Positions 44,101 through 53,330 of a stretch of DNA of 64,000 bases are shown here, piece after piece; position 1 is the stretch's first letter; every line of letters starts with the position of its first letter. This stretch comes from Peribacillus faecalis (GTDB taxonomy: Bacteria > Bacillota > Bacilli > Bacillales > DSM-1321): positions 1 through 64,000 of the forward strand of contig NZ_JACXSI010000012.1 of the NCBI RefSeq assembly GCF_014712675.1, in the 5' to 3' direction. Made by a program: the position numbers and the translations under genes. Below the pieces are notes generated by a model. The model was given only the letters and a program-made list of their open reading frames with translations, made no database searches and had not been told where the DNA came from.

Positions 44101-44928
44101 CGGATCATTTTCTTGCTCATAATCACTTTCTTCTCCCGATTCAAATGCATCAGGATCGATCAATTCATCGACTAATGATGAATTAAATTCCTGTTCAATG
44201 AGTGCATCATAATCTTTCACAAGAGAAGAGTTACCTTGTGGGAAATTCCCGATAATCGCATGCTCTAGCATCATCATGCCATTCACTTCAGGAATTTCAT
44301 CTCGCTTATATTCTTTTAACTTTATTAATCCAGTTGGAGAAAACGAAAGATGGATTTCATGTTCTTCAAAAAAAGAGCGCCATCCTTCCAGATCATATGT
44401 CTTCGCAATTTCTCCAGCTTCTTCAAAAAATTCTTCCGTGAAATCAATATTATTTAACTTCTTAAAAGCTAAAAACAACGTACGATTAAGCTGTGGTCCT
44501 GTATCTTCTACTTGAACAACCCAGTTTCGCGTATTGACTTTACTTTTTTCTAAACGAATCGGATATAAAAACAACGGAGCTTGAAAAAATGTTCCATCTG
44601 CCAGACTTCCAGCAATAAAAGGATAACCTAAGTAAAAATCATGAATACCTGATTCTTCTTCAATCCCCTTTATATTTCGATACAAATCTGTCAGCTTCTT
44701 AGATAACACCATAGAATCTTCATTGTCTATGGCAGGCTTTAATAATGTAATGTCCTGCTTCGATTGCGTAACAATCTTCTTCACAATCGATTCACTGACC
44801 TGAGATATGTGATCCAATTGCGTTAAATCAAAACTCCATTTATTATACAATTTCAATAATCGAATAGAGCGGTTGCGCCTACTAATATCATTTAATTTAT
44901 CTCGCATGTGTATGAGCTTTTCTCTCAA
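41191..44928 (-). CDS. DUF4011-type SF1 helicase with C-terminal Vsr/DUF559-like nuclease domain (Hhe-like)
   Basis: A 1245-residue single-gene defence candidate. The N-terminus (KLNDISRRNRSIRLLKL) fits DUF4011. An SF1 (Upf1-like AAA_11/AAA_12) helicase core follows, with Walker A GPPGTGKS (about 310), Walker B FDEASQC (about 816) and GDEKQLPP. NVAISRAREG is motif VI. The C-terminus (about 1120-1230) has FEEQVY, GYRIDLAI and GIECDGAMYHSS, the PD-(D/E)XK pattern of DUF559/MTES_1575 proteins. This architecture matches helicase-Vsr antiphage genes described in the literature (called Hhe, from memory). TTG start at 44928. Single gene with its own terminator. Confidence 0.8.
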   Translation of the reverse strand: MREKLIHMRDKLNDISRRNRSIRLLKLYNKWSFDLTQLDHISQVSESIVKKIVTQSKQDITLLKPAIDNEDSMVLSKKLTDLYRNIKGIEEESGIHDFYLGYPFIAGSLADGTFFQAPLFLYPIRLEKSKVNTRNWVVQVEDTGPQLNRTLFLAFKKLNNIDFTEEFFEEAGEIAKTYDLEGWRSFFEEHEIHLSFSPTGLIKLKEYKRDEIPEVNGMMMLEHAIIGNFPQGNSSLVKDYDALIEQEFNSSLVDELIDPDAFESGEESDYEQENDPTREEPEILNLLDTDGSQEEILKEARYKKGLVVHGPPGTGKSQVIVNLITDALNRNKKVLVVCQKRAALDVVYQRLDGLGLTNHIALVHDEKNDRKPLYQKIGTLLEHNKVLFEQSLQELQATSNRLATHEKLLNDIAKALYEYQDFGYRLYDLYGKATSLDTVQQLINLKPMLSELHKDVLDDIGEKIYSYAEWYERFGSENYELKRRKSFAHFSMKDKLELVELLNDIIEKAKNSAEYLNSLDYKKITPAYTWLIENKLEKITPDLEEGNKKTLQGLRIWWWTSFAGKTIIEELLEGEKFKGTNSTEWLKIKQSLILMNQLGKETKKMSAEIQQLNKYFDDKLIADYQSRIADGDLPLQELEKILEYVHQDFEDVQQMDAYWEECSELTKKIIQELMTKKPDSDMALPAYWVHLFKNSTYIHWIDQTENKYPEVKKVSTSEFERVRENFASLVEQKKKIANQYIIHQLTESVDTLLKASPRVLRDLKHQTGKKRMIWPLRKLVNEFVNKGLINLIPVWLVSPEMVSSVFPLTDDLFDMVIFDEASQCTVESGIPAIYRAKQLIVAGDEKQLPPFSMFQSSFVNDEDEEEYEIDESQSLLNLAKRRFPEKILQWHYRSKYEELINFSNHAFYNGHVQIAPNVAPLQNPPSIRWKKVDGRWINQCNEVEAIEVVSTLKEMMISQPDKTVGIITFNVKQQSKILDLIEKAAADDQEFNAVYNQVMAKELDERLFVKNIENVQGDERDIIIFSIGYAKNEEGKVYNRFGMLNQQGGENRLNVAISRAREGIVVVSSIEPEELNVANTAQIGPKLLKSYLKYVKAVSHMNKDQIQAVISEINENVHTHVKDHALHFDSPFEEQVYAQLRSLGYEVATQVGMSGYRIDLAIVHPKDSSKYIMGIECDGAMYHSSANAKERDLYRQRFLENRGWTIERIWSRNWWKDPAKEIERIDQRIRQLLKSEEIKEKVAQL

Positions 44929-45061
44929 CGTTGTACCTACTTTCTAATGATTATTCATACAAAAACCAAAAGGACTGGTTGCGCTTACAAAATAACCTAG
45001 AAGTGAACGCCAAGTCGAGTCTTCTGCTTTATAACCACTTACATACTTCCCAATAGCTCAA

Positions 45062-45089
45062 AAAAGGAAGAGCTTACGCTCCTCCTGAT
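45062..45089 (-). terminator. Terminator of the unknown three-gene operon
   Basis: On the minus strand GGAGGAGC-GTAA-GCTCTTCC followed by six T, about 140 bases after the last stop codon. Confidence 0.8.
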
Positions 45090-45227
45090 AAATCTTATCT
45101 ATTACCTAATGCAATCTTCCGAGACTCTTACTGATTCACTACTACATATCTCAAATAACATTTGTTTGTTAAAAACAGTATGATTATACTCTGTTTATGA
45201 CTGAATTTGTAATGTAAGTAACTTCCA

Positions 45228-45797
45228 TTAGATATCGGGGAGACTATCAATACATAAAGGTCGAATCATACCATCATTACCAGACCTAACAAACCCAATC
45301 TCTTCAAGTAGGTTTACAACATTCTTGTTTTTAATTTCTTCTGAAAAAGCGAATTCATCAGTCAAGAAGTAATCAACATCAAATATTTTTCCCACCTTTT
45401 GAACGATTTGATCTAATATATCTCTTAAATCTTCTGCTGCAGGTATTTTACTGTCGGTTATGCGAAAATCCTCCAAGACAGCAATTTTCCCATCCACATC
45501 TATTCCGGTATCTTCCCCGTTAAATTCATACAGAATATGATCTGTTTCTAACTTTACATTAGAAATCATATCAGCAAGCCTTTGAGAATGGGCATCTGCA
45601 GAGTCAAAAATATCATTTTCATGTTCATTAAAAATATAAATGAGATATTCACCTATACTTTTAACTAAGATATCCCCCTCCTCAGGATAACAAACAAACA
45701 ATAATTCCCCGACTATTTTCGTACCTATTAAATCCGCATGATCATCTTTACCATCAACAATTAAGTTTCCTAATTCATATTCTACAAAGAAATCCAT
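45228..45797 (-). CDS. Hypothetical protein, defence island cassette gene 3
   Basis: A 189-residue very acidic soluble protein beginning MDFFVEYELGNLIVDGKDDHADLIGTK. It has no signal peptide, membrane segment or recognised motif. Its start follows AGGAGATGTTAT, 19 bases after the upstream 310-aa gene, so it belongs to the same transcript. The high content of Asp and Glu is typical of DNA-mimic or antitoxin proteins, but this is only a compositional remark. Confidence 0.7.
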   Translation of the reverse strand: MDFFVEYELGNLIVDGKDDHADLIGTKIVGELLFVCYPEEGDILVKSIGEYLIYIFNEHENDIFDSADAHSQRLADMISNVKLETDHILYEFNGEDTGIDVDGKIAVLEDFRITDSKIPAAEDLRDILDQIVQKVGKIFDVDYFLTDEFAFSEEIKNKNVVNLLEEIGFVRSGNDGMIRPLCIDSLPDI

Positions 45798-45816
45798 ATA
45801 ACATCTCCTCTATTAA

Positions 45817-46749
45817 TCAAGCAAGAATCGATTGACTAACTGCTTTAAAAGCCTTTAAGTGTGTTTGATGTAAACCCTCAAATTGTTTAAGATTTTCATC
45901 CACCTCATACGTAAAATGAGCAGGTCTAAGCAAGCTTTTTCTTTTCGCTACATAACCATTACTAATATAAAAGTTACTTGTCATAAAGAGACAATCTTTT
46001 CTTAAAACATATTCAATAACCTTAAATAATTTATCTATATTTCGCGTTAACATTTTGAAACAATCCGTATAAAAAACCGGCTGCACATCTACTGATAGAC
46101 TACTTAATACATTCAACAAATCTATATCTATCTTTTCATCCATACCACTTTGTACAATAACCTTACTCATTTTCCTTGGTTCCTTAATGGAAGTCCCTTG
46201 TAACTCTGCAATTTTTAATGGTTCATATTCAAGTTTCTCAAAAACCTGTGCTTTATTAGACCACTTACTCAGTTCCGCTAAAGCATTCCAGGCCACAGGA
46301 TATTTATCCTTTAAATCACGGAAAACATCCTTACTCTCATCCCAAACTAAATTGTCACATATCTCTTCAAAGTCTGTACCTTTGAAATGATTAATTACTT
46401 GTTGAGTAAAAACTTTCACATCATCTCCAGGAATAGGAGATTTATTTAGACCCAGTGTCATCGCTGCTTTTCGATTACTAACAAGATTTTCAAACAAACT
46501 ATTTCTAATCGCAACAACAACAAAACAGCTTAATTCTATATTTACTTTCGGTTCATAAAAAGAAGCTTCTTCAAATCCCGTTGTTAACAAAACCCTTCTG
46601 AACTCCATATCATTCCAATGAGAGACACATGAATAAATCCTAGTTTCTATGTCATGTGTCACAAGTTCGATAACTTCAAATGGTATATCGTACGTATTAA
46701 AAAAAGCAGGTAGTACTTCCTGTATATAGGTGTCTATGCTGTTACTCAT
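45817..46749 (-). CDS. Hypothetical protein, defence island cassette gene 2
   Basis: A 310-residue soluble protein starting MSNSIDTYIQEVLPAFFNTY. I recognise no family or catalytic motif. It is mostly alpha-helical in appearance and contains the central HFKGTDFEEICDNLVWDESKD. A GGGGGAACTAAC site lies before the ATG. It follows the 267-aa gene after 61 bases and precedes the 189-aa gene by 19, so the three are probably one operon. Confidence 0.7.
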   Translation of the reverse strand: MSNSIDTYIQEVLPAFFNTYDIPFEVIELVTHDIETRIYSCVSHWNDMEFRRVLLTTGFEEASFYEPKVNIELSCFVVVAIRNSLFENLVSNRKAAMTLGLNKSPIPGDDVKVFTQQVINHFKGTDFEEICDNLVWDESKDVFRDLKDKYPVAWNALAELSKWSNKAQVFEKLEYEPLKIAELQGTSIKEPRKMSKVIVQSGMDEKIDIDLLNVLSSLSVDVQPVFYTDCFKMLTRNIDKLFKVIEYVLRKDCLFMTSNFYISNGYVAKRKSLLRPAHFTYEVDENLKQFEGLHQTHLKAFKAVSQSILA

Positions 46750-46810
46750 GTTAGTTCCCCCATCAAGTATTACGAATTTATTATCCCATCATTCTAATGT
46801 AAGATCCTAC

Positions 46811-47614
46811 TCATATGCCCTTTGCAATAGCCTCAGAAACATAGCTGGAGCATAAATAGTTTTTCCCCGCCAAATGTTTAATAAAACGTCTAACTTCAAA
46901 ATAGTCAGGGTATGCATGCAAATGTAAATTGTCTCGAATATAAGTAATGAGTGCAAATAAAAGTTTATCTGTCACTATTGTAGTTTTAACATTTCTAGAT
47001 ACATTATTTCCGCTCTTTCCGTTTTTAATAAACGTAAAAATCGGTATAGCCCGTGCATCTTTTAAATCTATAAAAATTGTATATTCATGCCAAGTTTGTC
47101 CCTTTTTATAATCCAATTTACAAGCATAACTATTAGAAAAGAAATCGACATCAAGAATAGTCACTTCTTCTTCACTTGACCATTTAATTGATTCAATCAC
47201 TTTACGAATATCCTCTGCTGTGATCATCTCAACTAATTGTTCTGTGGAAATCGGTTGTTTTTTCGACATTCCTTGCTCTTCTATAACCTTATTCATTTTG
47301 AACTGTTCAATAGCTACGTATAAAACAGACGCTACCCATAACCGTTCTCCTTTATCTAAAATCCAATTATTTAAAGGATTATCTTTAGATTCTTCACTAT
47401 CATACTTCTGTCCCATCATCACGCTATAAGCATCTAATGCTTGCTGGGGTGTAAGCTTAATTTCTTTCCAACCAATATCCAATCCTGAAAAAACAAGAGA
47501 ATTTTTTTGGATTGAAGCAATCCATTGTTCACCATGTACATTCTCATAATACCAAAGCGCCTCCTTTGCCCACTTAGGAGGATTATCTTGAAGTTTAAAA
47601 GTCAAAAGTTGCAT
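46811..47614 (-). CDS. Hypothetical protein, defence island cassette gene 1
   Basis: A 267-residue soluble protein starting MQLLTFKLQDNPPKWAKEALWYY. A C-terminal helical part includes LLFALITYIRDNLHLHAYPD. No recognised motif. AGGTGATAAT precedes the start. It is the first gene of a three-gene unit lying between the BREX-like operon terminator (47851-47919) and the helicase-nuclease gene. Confidence 0.7.
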   Translation of the reverse strand: MQLLTFKLQDNPPKWAKEALWYYENVHGEQWIASIQKNSLVFSGLDIGWKEIKLTPQQALDAYSVMMGQKYDSEESKDNPLNNWILDKGERLWVASVLYVAIEQFKMNKVIEEQGMSKKQPISTEQLVEMITAEDIRKVIESIKWSSEEEVTILDVDFFSNSYACKLDYKKGQTWHEYTIFIDLKDARAIPIFTFIKNGKSGNNVSRNVKTTIVTDKLLFALITYIRDNLHLHAYPDYFEVRRFIKHLAGKNYLCSSYVSEAIAKGI

Positions 47615-47850
47615 ATTATCACCTAGTTCGTATTTTTTTATGTTGCAAAAATTTTATTAGCCTAACCCTTACTATTTTCCAGCTAAAAAGAAATCTGTAT
47701 TCCTCTTTGTCCTACGCATTCAATGGTTATATATTAACAAGGAACGTGGAACTATATAGGTCACATTAAAAACTTTTTAAAAATGGTTAAGATCCTTTGC
47801 TTTAGATCACTGTTCACCCTATTAACAATTTACTACTTATACGGCTAATA
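47615..47850. other. AT-rich intergenic region upstream of the three-gene operon
   Basis: Holds the presumed promoter of the leftward three-gene unit. No convincing -35/-10 pair, repeat or ORF recognised. Confidence 0.4.
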
Positions 47851-47919
47851 AAAAAACTCCTCCGAATGTTTACCTTTTAGTTGGAGAACTAAAAGGTAAA
47901 CATTGGGGGGGAGTTTTTA
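47851..47919. terminator. Very long bidirectional terminator hairpin
   Basis: AATGTTTACCTTTTAGTT and AACTAAAAGGTAAACATT form an 18-bp perfect stem around GGAG. It is extended by ACTCC/GGAGT pairs and flanked by A-runs and T-runs on both strands. It separates the DUF2075 gene from the unknown cassette. Confidence 0.85.
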
Positions 47920-48022
47920 AAATAAGATGATTTACCCACTATCTTTATCTACGTTTTTACCTTTATTTAAAATTTGTCATTTCATTGATTAAACTTCTTC
48001 AAAATATCGGGTTCAATCGGTT

Positions 48023-49969
48023 TCAATTATATTCTTCATTAGATTCAGCTACATTGCTAATTGATTTAAAGAATTCATTCTTTTCATAGGAAACATGTAC
48101 TTCATTTAATCTATCTAAAAAGTACTTTTCCAATTCCTTATTAGTACAATAAACGAAGCATCCTTTTTGTCCCCTTGTCATCAACGTTCTATACGTATTG
48201 CGAATGATTTCATCAGAGACTTGTAATGCCTGTTCCGGATTTTCCTTAGCCATTTTCTTAATTCCTTTTAAAGAAGAATCTGTTTTGGCTCTTTTCGTAT
48301 AATCAGTTTTGACTTGTCCATCTTCGGCATACATGTCATCCCCAATAATAACACCAACGTAATCAAATTCTAATCCTTGTGACGTATGAATGCATCCCAC
48401 TTCATTGACAGAGTCTTCATCAATGGCCCAGCTATCTGAGTTTCCAAGGTTCCAGCTCATACCGAAATCATATTCAGGAATGACGATATCATGGATATTC
48501 GTATCATTCTTACCTTCCTTCAGCCAATCCCAACAGTACCCCGCCAATAACCGTGACTTGTTTTTAACTTTATTTAACTTAAATATTTCTTCTTTCATAT
48601 CATTCGGATTTGAAAAGACGCGAAAATCATAATTTCCACCCATAAAGTTTTCATTCGCTGTTTGTCTTATTTGCAGGGCATCATCCAACCAGGCTAAATA
48701 ACCATCTGAACCATTGCAACGAAACTGAGAATCTAAATAAGTTATGGTTATGCTAGCACCAAGTTGTTCAGCAAACTGATTAATAGCCGCTATACTTCCC
48801 GCATCCTTTAATGTGACACGTTGTCTTTCATCAATAAAAAAGATGGAGAGTTTTGAAGCATTAATAATTTCCTTCATTTGATTTTCTCCAAGATTACTGA
48901 ACATCCCAGACTTTTCATTCAGACGATGTGCTTCATCCACAATCAGAACATCAAACTCATTAGCAGGAGCATTAACGTAGCTTCCCGAACCTGTAAATAA
49001 ATTGTCGATATGTCCTTTTCGAAAATCTCCCTTTAGCTTTCTGGCATAAATCGCTCTTGGCGCAGCATTTTTCGTCACATATTGGCAAACCATACTCTTA
49101 GCCGTCAATTCAACCAGTAAGTTAATGGCTAATACCGATTTTCCGGTACCTGGCCCTCCCTTAACAATCAAAACCTGCTTCTCATTGGTTCTCATTGCCT
49201 GATGCGCCAATGTTTTCGCTGTCTCATACACCACTTTTTGATCGTCAATCATGACAAATTCCTGATTACCTTTTAACATATTCACCAAGGAATCTTGCAG
49301 AGATTTAGAAGGACGAATTCTGCCATTCTCAATTTTATATAAGTTCTCTTTATCATCACCGAACTTGATGTACCTTTTAATGAAGTCTCGCAATTTCCCG
49401 GCATCACCCTTTAAAAATACCGGAGCTTTCTCTAAATAATAGTCATAATAATCATCTGTAATCGGGTCGCTTTCACCTAACCTGATATAATTATGCAAAT
49501 ACGCACAAGGATGCAATTGCATTTGATATTCTTGAGCGCTCTCATTATAATCCTCAATCAAAGCAGCATAAGACCACGCTTGATAGGATGGGTGTGTCGT
49601 CTCCCGCAATCCCCCGCCAAGCACTGTTTTTACGATTGCCTCTTTCCCTTCAACCTTTTCAATCTTTTCCCACTGTTTCAATTCCACAATCACAATCGAG
49701 CTATTCTCTTCATCACTACCTGAAATAAGAAAATCTACTCTTTTAGACGTATACGGAATTTTAAACTCTATAGCAACCCCAGCATTATCCGGGATTTCAG
49801 CGTCACTCAACACTCGAAACATATATTGCATGGAATTATCCCAAGAGCGCAACTCACTTTTATTAATACGACCAATTTTCGCATTATAATTTCTTGTAAT
49901 ATTATCAATCAGATGATCTTCAAAGACGTCCTTTAAGAATTCGCTTTTGTTTGCTTCGTATACGATCAT
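48023..49969 (-). CDS. DUF2075 NTPase/helicase with PD-(D/E)XK-like N-terminal domain
   Basis: A 648-residue protein. The N-terminal region has AIEFKIPYTSKRVDFLISG (about 66-84) and SIVIVELKQW (about 90-99), a D...ExK arrangement of PD-(D/E)XK nucleases. A DUF2075 P-loop domain follows, with Walker A GGPGTGKS (about 270) and Walker B VLIVDEAHRL. The distal motifs GCIHTSQGLEFDYVGVIIG and NTYRTLMTRGQKG are those of Schlafen-like/UvrD-related NTPases. Such proteins occur widely in defence islands. AAGGTGA lies before the start. It follows the SNF2 helicase gene after 130 bases. Confidence 0.8.
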   Translation of the reverse strand: MIVYEANKSEFLKDVFEDHLIDNITRNYNAKIGRINKSELRSWDNSMQYMFRVLSDAEIPDNAGVAIEFKIPYTSKRVDFLISGSDEENSSIVIVELKQWEKIEKVEGKEAIVKTVLGGGLRETTHPSYQAWSYAALIEDYNESAQEYQMQLHPCAYLHNYIRLGESDPITDDYYDYYLEKAPVFLKGDAGKLRDFIKRYIKFGDDKENLYKIENGRIRPSKSLQDSLVNMLKGNQEFVMIDDQKVVYETAKTLAHQAMRTNEKQVLIVKGGPGTGKSVLAINLLVELTAKSMVCQYVTKNAAPRAIYARKLKGDFRKGHIDNLFTGSGSYVNAPANEFDVLIVDEAHRLNEKSGMFSNLGENQMKEIINASKLSIFFIDERQRVTLKDAGSIAAINQFAEQLGASITITYLDSQFRCNGSDGYLAWLDDALQIRQTANENFMGGNYDFRVFSNPNDMKEEIFKLNKVKNKSRLLAGYCWDWLKEGKNDTNIHDIVIPEYDFGMSWNLGNSDSWAIDEDSVNEVGCIHTSQGLEFDYVGVIIGDDMYAEDGQVKTDYTKRAKTDSSLKGIKKMAKENPEQALQVSDEIIRNTYRTLMTRGQKGCFVYCTNKELEKYFLDRLNEVHVSYEKNEFFKSISNVAESNEEYN

Positions 49970-50082
49970 GTAGTGTGTTCACCTTTTTTCTTAGATTAAT
50001 ACAATATCGTGAGTTTATGATAACATGAATAGATGCTTTTTTCTCGAATTCTTCTCTGAGGTTAAGATACAAGATATTAAAT

Positions 50083-50112
50083 GGAGCAGTGATACAAATC
50101 AATCACTGCTCC
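50083..50112 (-). terminator. Hairpin overlapping the end of the helicase gene
   Basis: On the minus strand GGAGCAGTGAT / ATCACTGCTCC with an 8-base loop followed by ATTTAA. The left arm lies in the last codons of the helicase gene. Weak T-run, so partial termination before the DUF2075 gene is likely. Confidence 0.55.
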
Positions 50113-53100
50113 GTTTAATATTTAATTGCCCATTGATAGCATTCTCTTCGACTATCCTACCGTCTTTTACAACATAAATAAAAAGTTTATCCAAAACCTC
50201 TTGTAAATCTTCCAAATAAAAATCATTAGGAACATAATTTTCTTTTTCTGTTAAAATAATAAATCGTTCTTCACCATTAAATCGTTCACTTGAAAAATCA
50301 ACTAAACCAAGGTTTCTATATCGCTTAACATTTAATCGTCCATTTTGTTTTTCATAATTTAATACGACATCAATATAATCCGCCGCCAACACTCGCTCAC
50401 TCTTTCCTTCCGGGACAATATTTAATGAAATAACCTTTTTAGGAGGTTTCATTGAAATATTCTTCTGTCGATTAATCAATGTTAATCGTTCTTCTTTCTT
50501 CAAATCTAAATCAATAAGCTTCGCATTCATTTGATTAATAAGTATTGTATTACGATTATCAAAATTACCAAGTTGATATTCATTTAGTTTATTCAATGTT
50601 TCATTGTATTGCTGATTAAAGGTTTTTTCTAGAAACATCGAAAGCTTCTCTAACTGCTTTTCACGTTTTGCATAAACATGCTTTCGCATTGCCTCATACT
50701 CCTGCATCATTTCCTTTGTACATTTATAATGCACTTCCTTCTGGGCTGCGAAATCATTCTCTTTAAACTCACTCATAAAAATCCAGTACGGATCTAATTC
50801 AATTACCTCTCCGTTCAACCTTTTTGCTAAGTGAATAAACTGGTTATCCAGCTCTTTACCGGTCCCGTCAACAATACTCACAAAATATATTTCAATATGC
50901 AATTGTTCTGGAACATTACCTGTAATTGTATATTCATACCACGATTGACCTTCAATTTCACGTTTCATCAATTCTAAACTAACATCGAATAAGGGATGCT
51001 CTTCATTGATAATCGGAACATCTTCTGCCTCATATTCAATAGAATTCGTAAAACGATAGCTTTCGCCTTGATAGTCTTGAAATTCTGGCATATAATCACG
51101 GATAAATTTCGGCAACCTTTCAATTCTCATCACTTTTAAATCTTTTGATTTAATAATTCGTACTTTCTTTTTCTCTAAAGCATAGGCAGTAAAATCCGTA
51201 TAAATACGTCTTGGAATTTTTTGAACGATCATATCATTCTTCTCACGCTTCAAAGCAGGCAAGTTCACTTGATCATCAATCATTCTTTCTTCCTGCATTA
51301 AAGTTAAAAGCTTTTTATGCTCGTCAGTTAGTGTTTTTTCCATATTGGCAATAATGTCATCTAAATGCTCCCGACCAATAATGGCCTTCTCCATTAAATC
51401 AGATAAGCTATCAAAATGTTCTTCAATTACTTCTCCAATGAAATCATATACCAGATCAGAACCTAAATCTGTCTTCATTTGTTCCATTTTCTCTAACAGC
51501 CTATACATGACACTGCCTTCTCGAGTATTTTGTGCCACTAAATTAAAGACGAATACTTCGTTTTTCTGGCCAATTCGATGTATACGCCCCATTCTTTGCT
51601 CAAGTTTATTGGGGTTCCATGGAATATCGTAATTAATCATTTGATTACAGAATTGGAGATTAATTGACTCTCCTCCAGCATCGGTAGCAATCATAATTTG
51701 ACAACTATTACGGAATAATTCCACTTGCTTCCTTCTTTGCTCCATCGAAAATGTGCCTACTATTTTCGATACTTGTGGAACTCTTTGCAATAATTTTTTT
51801 TCTAAGTAATTTAGAGTATCTGCAGATTCTGTAAAAATAAGAATTTTTTCTCCATGATTGATTAGCCCTTTTTCACCAAATAATGTATCCTCTAATTCTT
51901 GGTATTTCTTCTCTATTGAATATAGTTTGATATTTTTTGCTTTTTCAATTAATTTTCGAAGGACAATAATCTCTTTTTTAAGTTCTTTTATGTCTATAAT
52001 ATCAACAGCTTCTTCCATTTGAAATTCTAGTTTTTCTTGCTCTGCATTCTCTTCTTCTAAATAATGTTCTGTCTCCAAGGATTTAATTTTTTTTAAATGC
52101 TTCTTCCTTTCAGATTCCGTTTCTTTATACAATGCCAATAGCTTATTATGTCTGCGTTTTAACGACTTATAAATGGCATCAATAGAAGAACTTAATCTAC
52201 GTTGCAGTAGCATCATCGCAAAAGCGGTTGAATTACTCCCGTTATTAATTGCTCTATTAAAATATGTTCGTACATATTCAGTTACAGCATCATATAATGC
52301 TAATTCTTCATCTGTTAAGTTAAACTGGAGAGTCTTAGTTGTTCGTTTTGGGAACAATGGAGTATTATCAAAATTCTTTAAGTTCTCTTTTAATCTTCTA
52401 ATTATAAACGGATTTGATTTTTCCTTTAAACTTTCATTTACAGCACTGCTTGAGAAAATATCCTCGTCAATGAGTTTCATTAAGTGCCTAAAGTTTTCGG
52501 AATCACCTTTATGCGGTGTAGCCGTTAGTAACAAACAATGCTCCGTTTTTCTAAGCAAAGATTCACCTAATTGATATAGCTTTGTTCGAAACGTTTTTCT
52601 TTTTACAGTTCCGTATGTATAGGCAGCCATTTTATGTGCTTCATCGATGATAATAAAATCAAATTGTGCCTCTTGAATAAGAGCCTTTACATCATCTCTA
52701 ACAGCCCAGTACATGGAAGCCAAACATAACTTATTTTGTACGAATGGATTTTTCTCTCCGTATTCTCTTAGCGTTGCTCTATTAATAATATGGAACTGTT
52801 CATCAAACTTTTCATTTAATTCTTCTTGCCATTGTTTCAATACTAACGGAGGAACCAAAATCAGGACTCTTTCCACACTCATCCTTGCCTGCAACTCTTT
52901 CATGATCATTCCAGCCATTATTGTTTTACCAGCACCAGGATCATCCGCTAATAAAAAGCGAACTTGCGGCACTTGTAACATTCGACCATAAACAGCTTCG
53001 ATTTGGTGAGGCAATGGCAGTAAGTTTTTATTGCCAAGAGCTCTTGTATGCGAATAATTTTTCTCATTTTTCAGCAATAAATATTGGATATATCTTTGGA

Positions 53101-53311
53101 CATCAATCGCTCTAATTCGTGTTAACTCTTTTACTTCTTTTTGCTTACTAAACTCATCCATTCTATCTTTTTCGACCATTAACTCATAATATTTACTTGA
53201 TTCTTGACCAATCGCTTCTATCACATAGTAATCGCCAAGTTCGTCACATTTTTTAATTTCAACACTTTCAGGAAAATGATTACTCGATATAATCTCGCCA
53301 ACAGATAGCAT
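50099..53311 (-). CDS. brxHII: SNF2-family helicase of BREX-3/DISARM type (BrxHII/DrmD-like)
   Basis: A 1070-residue helicase. Motif I ADDPGAGKT (122-130), motif II FIIIDEAH (about 215-222), motif III LLLTATPHKG and motif VI QRMGRIHRIGQ (about 568-578) are intact. A coiled-coil-rich insertion (about 395-470) separates the two RecA-like lobes, as in RapA-like SNF2 proteins. Helicases of this form are BrxHII in type 3 BREX and the related DrmD in class 1 DISARM; the two cannot be separated by eye. It stands last in the leftward operon, behind a hairpin, 49 bases after the BrxA-position gene. Confidence 0.75.
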   Translation of the reverse strand: MLSVGEIISSNHFPESVEIKKCDELGDYYVIEAIGQESSKYYELMVEKDRMDEFSKQKEVKELTRIRAIDVQRYIQYLLLKNEKNYSHTRALGNKNLLPLPHQIEAVYGRMLQVPQVRFLLADDPGAGKTIMAGMIMKELQARMSVERVLILVPPLVLKQWQEELNEKFDEQFHIINRATLREYGEKNPFVQNKLCLASMYWAVRDDVKALIQEAQFDFIIIDEAHKMAAYTYGTVKRKTFRTKLYQLGESLLRKTEHCLLLTATPHKGDSENFRHLMKLIDEDIFSSSAVNESLKEKSNPFIIRRLKENLKNFDNTPLFPKRTTKTLQFNLTDEELALYDAVTEYVRTYFNRAINNGSNSTAFAMMLLQRRLSSSIDAIYKSLKRRHNKLLALYKETESERKKHLKKIKSLETEHYLEEENAEQEKLEFQMEEAVDIIDIKELKKEIIVLRKLIEKAKNIKLYSIEKKYQELEDTLFGEKGLINHGEKILIFTESADTLNYLEKKLLQRVPQVSKIVGTFSMEQRRKQVELFRNSCQIMIATDAGGESINLQFCNQMINYDIPWNPNKLEQRMGRIHRIGQKNEVFVFNLVAQNTREGSVMYRLLEKMEQMKTDLGSDLVYDFIGEVIEEHFDSLSDLMEKAIIGREHLDDIIANMEKTLTDEHKKLLTLMQEERMIDDQVNLPALKREKNDMIVQKIPRRIYTDFTAYALEKKKVRIIKSKDLKVMRIERLPKFIRDYMPEFQDYQGESYRFTNSIEYEAEDVPIINEEHPLFDVSLELMKREIEGQSWYEYTITGNVPEQLHIEIYFVSIVDGTGKELDNQFIHLAKRLNGEVIELDPYWIFMSEFKENDFAAQKEVHYKCTKEMMQEYEAMRKHVYAKREKQLEKLSMFLEKTFNQQYNETLNKLNEYQLGNFDNRNTILINQMNAKLIDLDLKKEERLTLINRQKNISMKPPKKVISLNIVPEGKSERVLAADYIDVVLNYEKQNGRLNVKRYRNLGLVDFSSERFNGEERFIILTEKENYVPNDFYLEDLQEVLDKLFIYVVKDGRIVEENAINGQLNIKRSSD

Positions 53312-53330
53312 ATTTTCTCCCTCCCCTATA

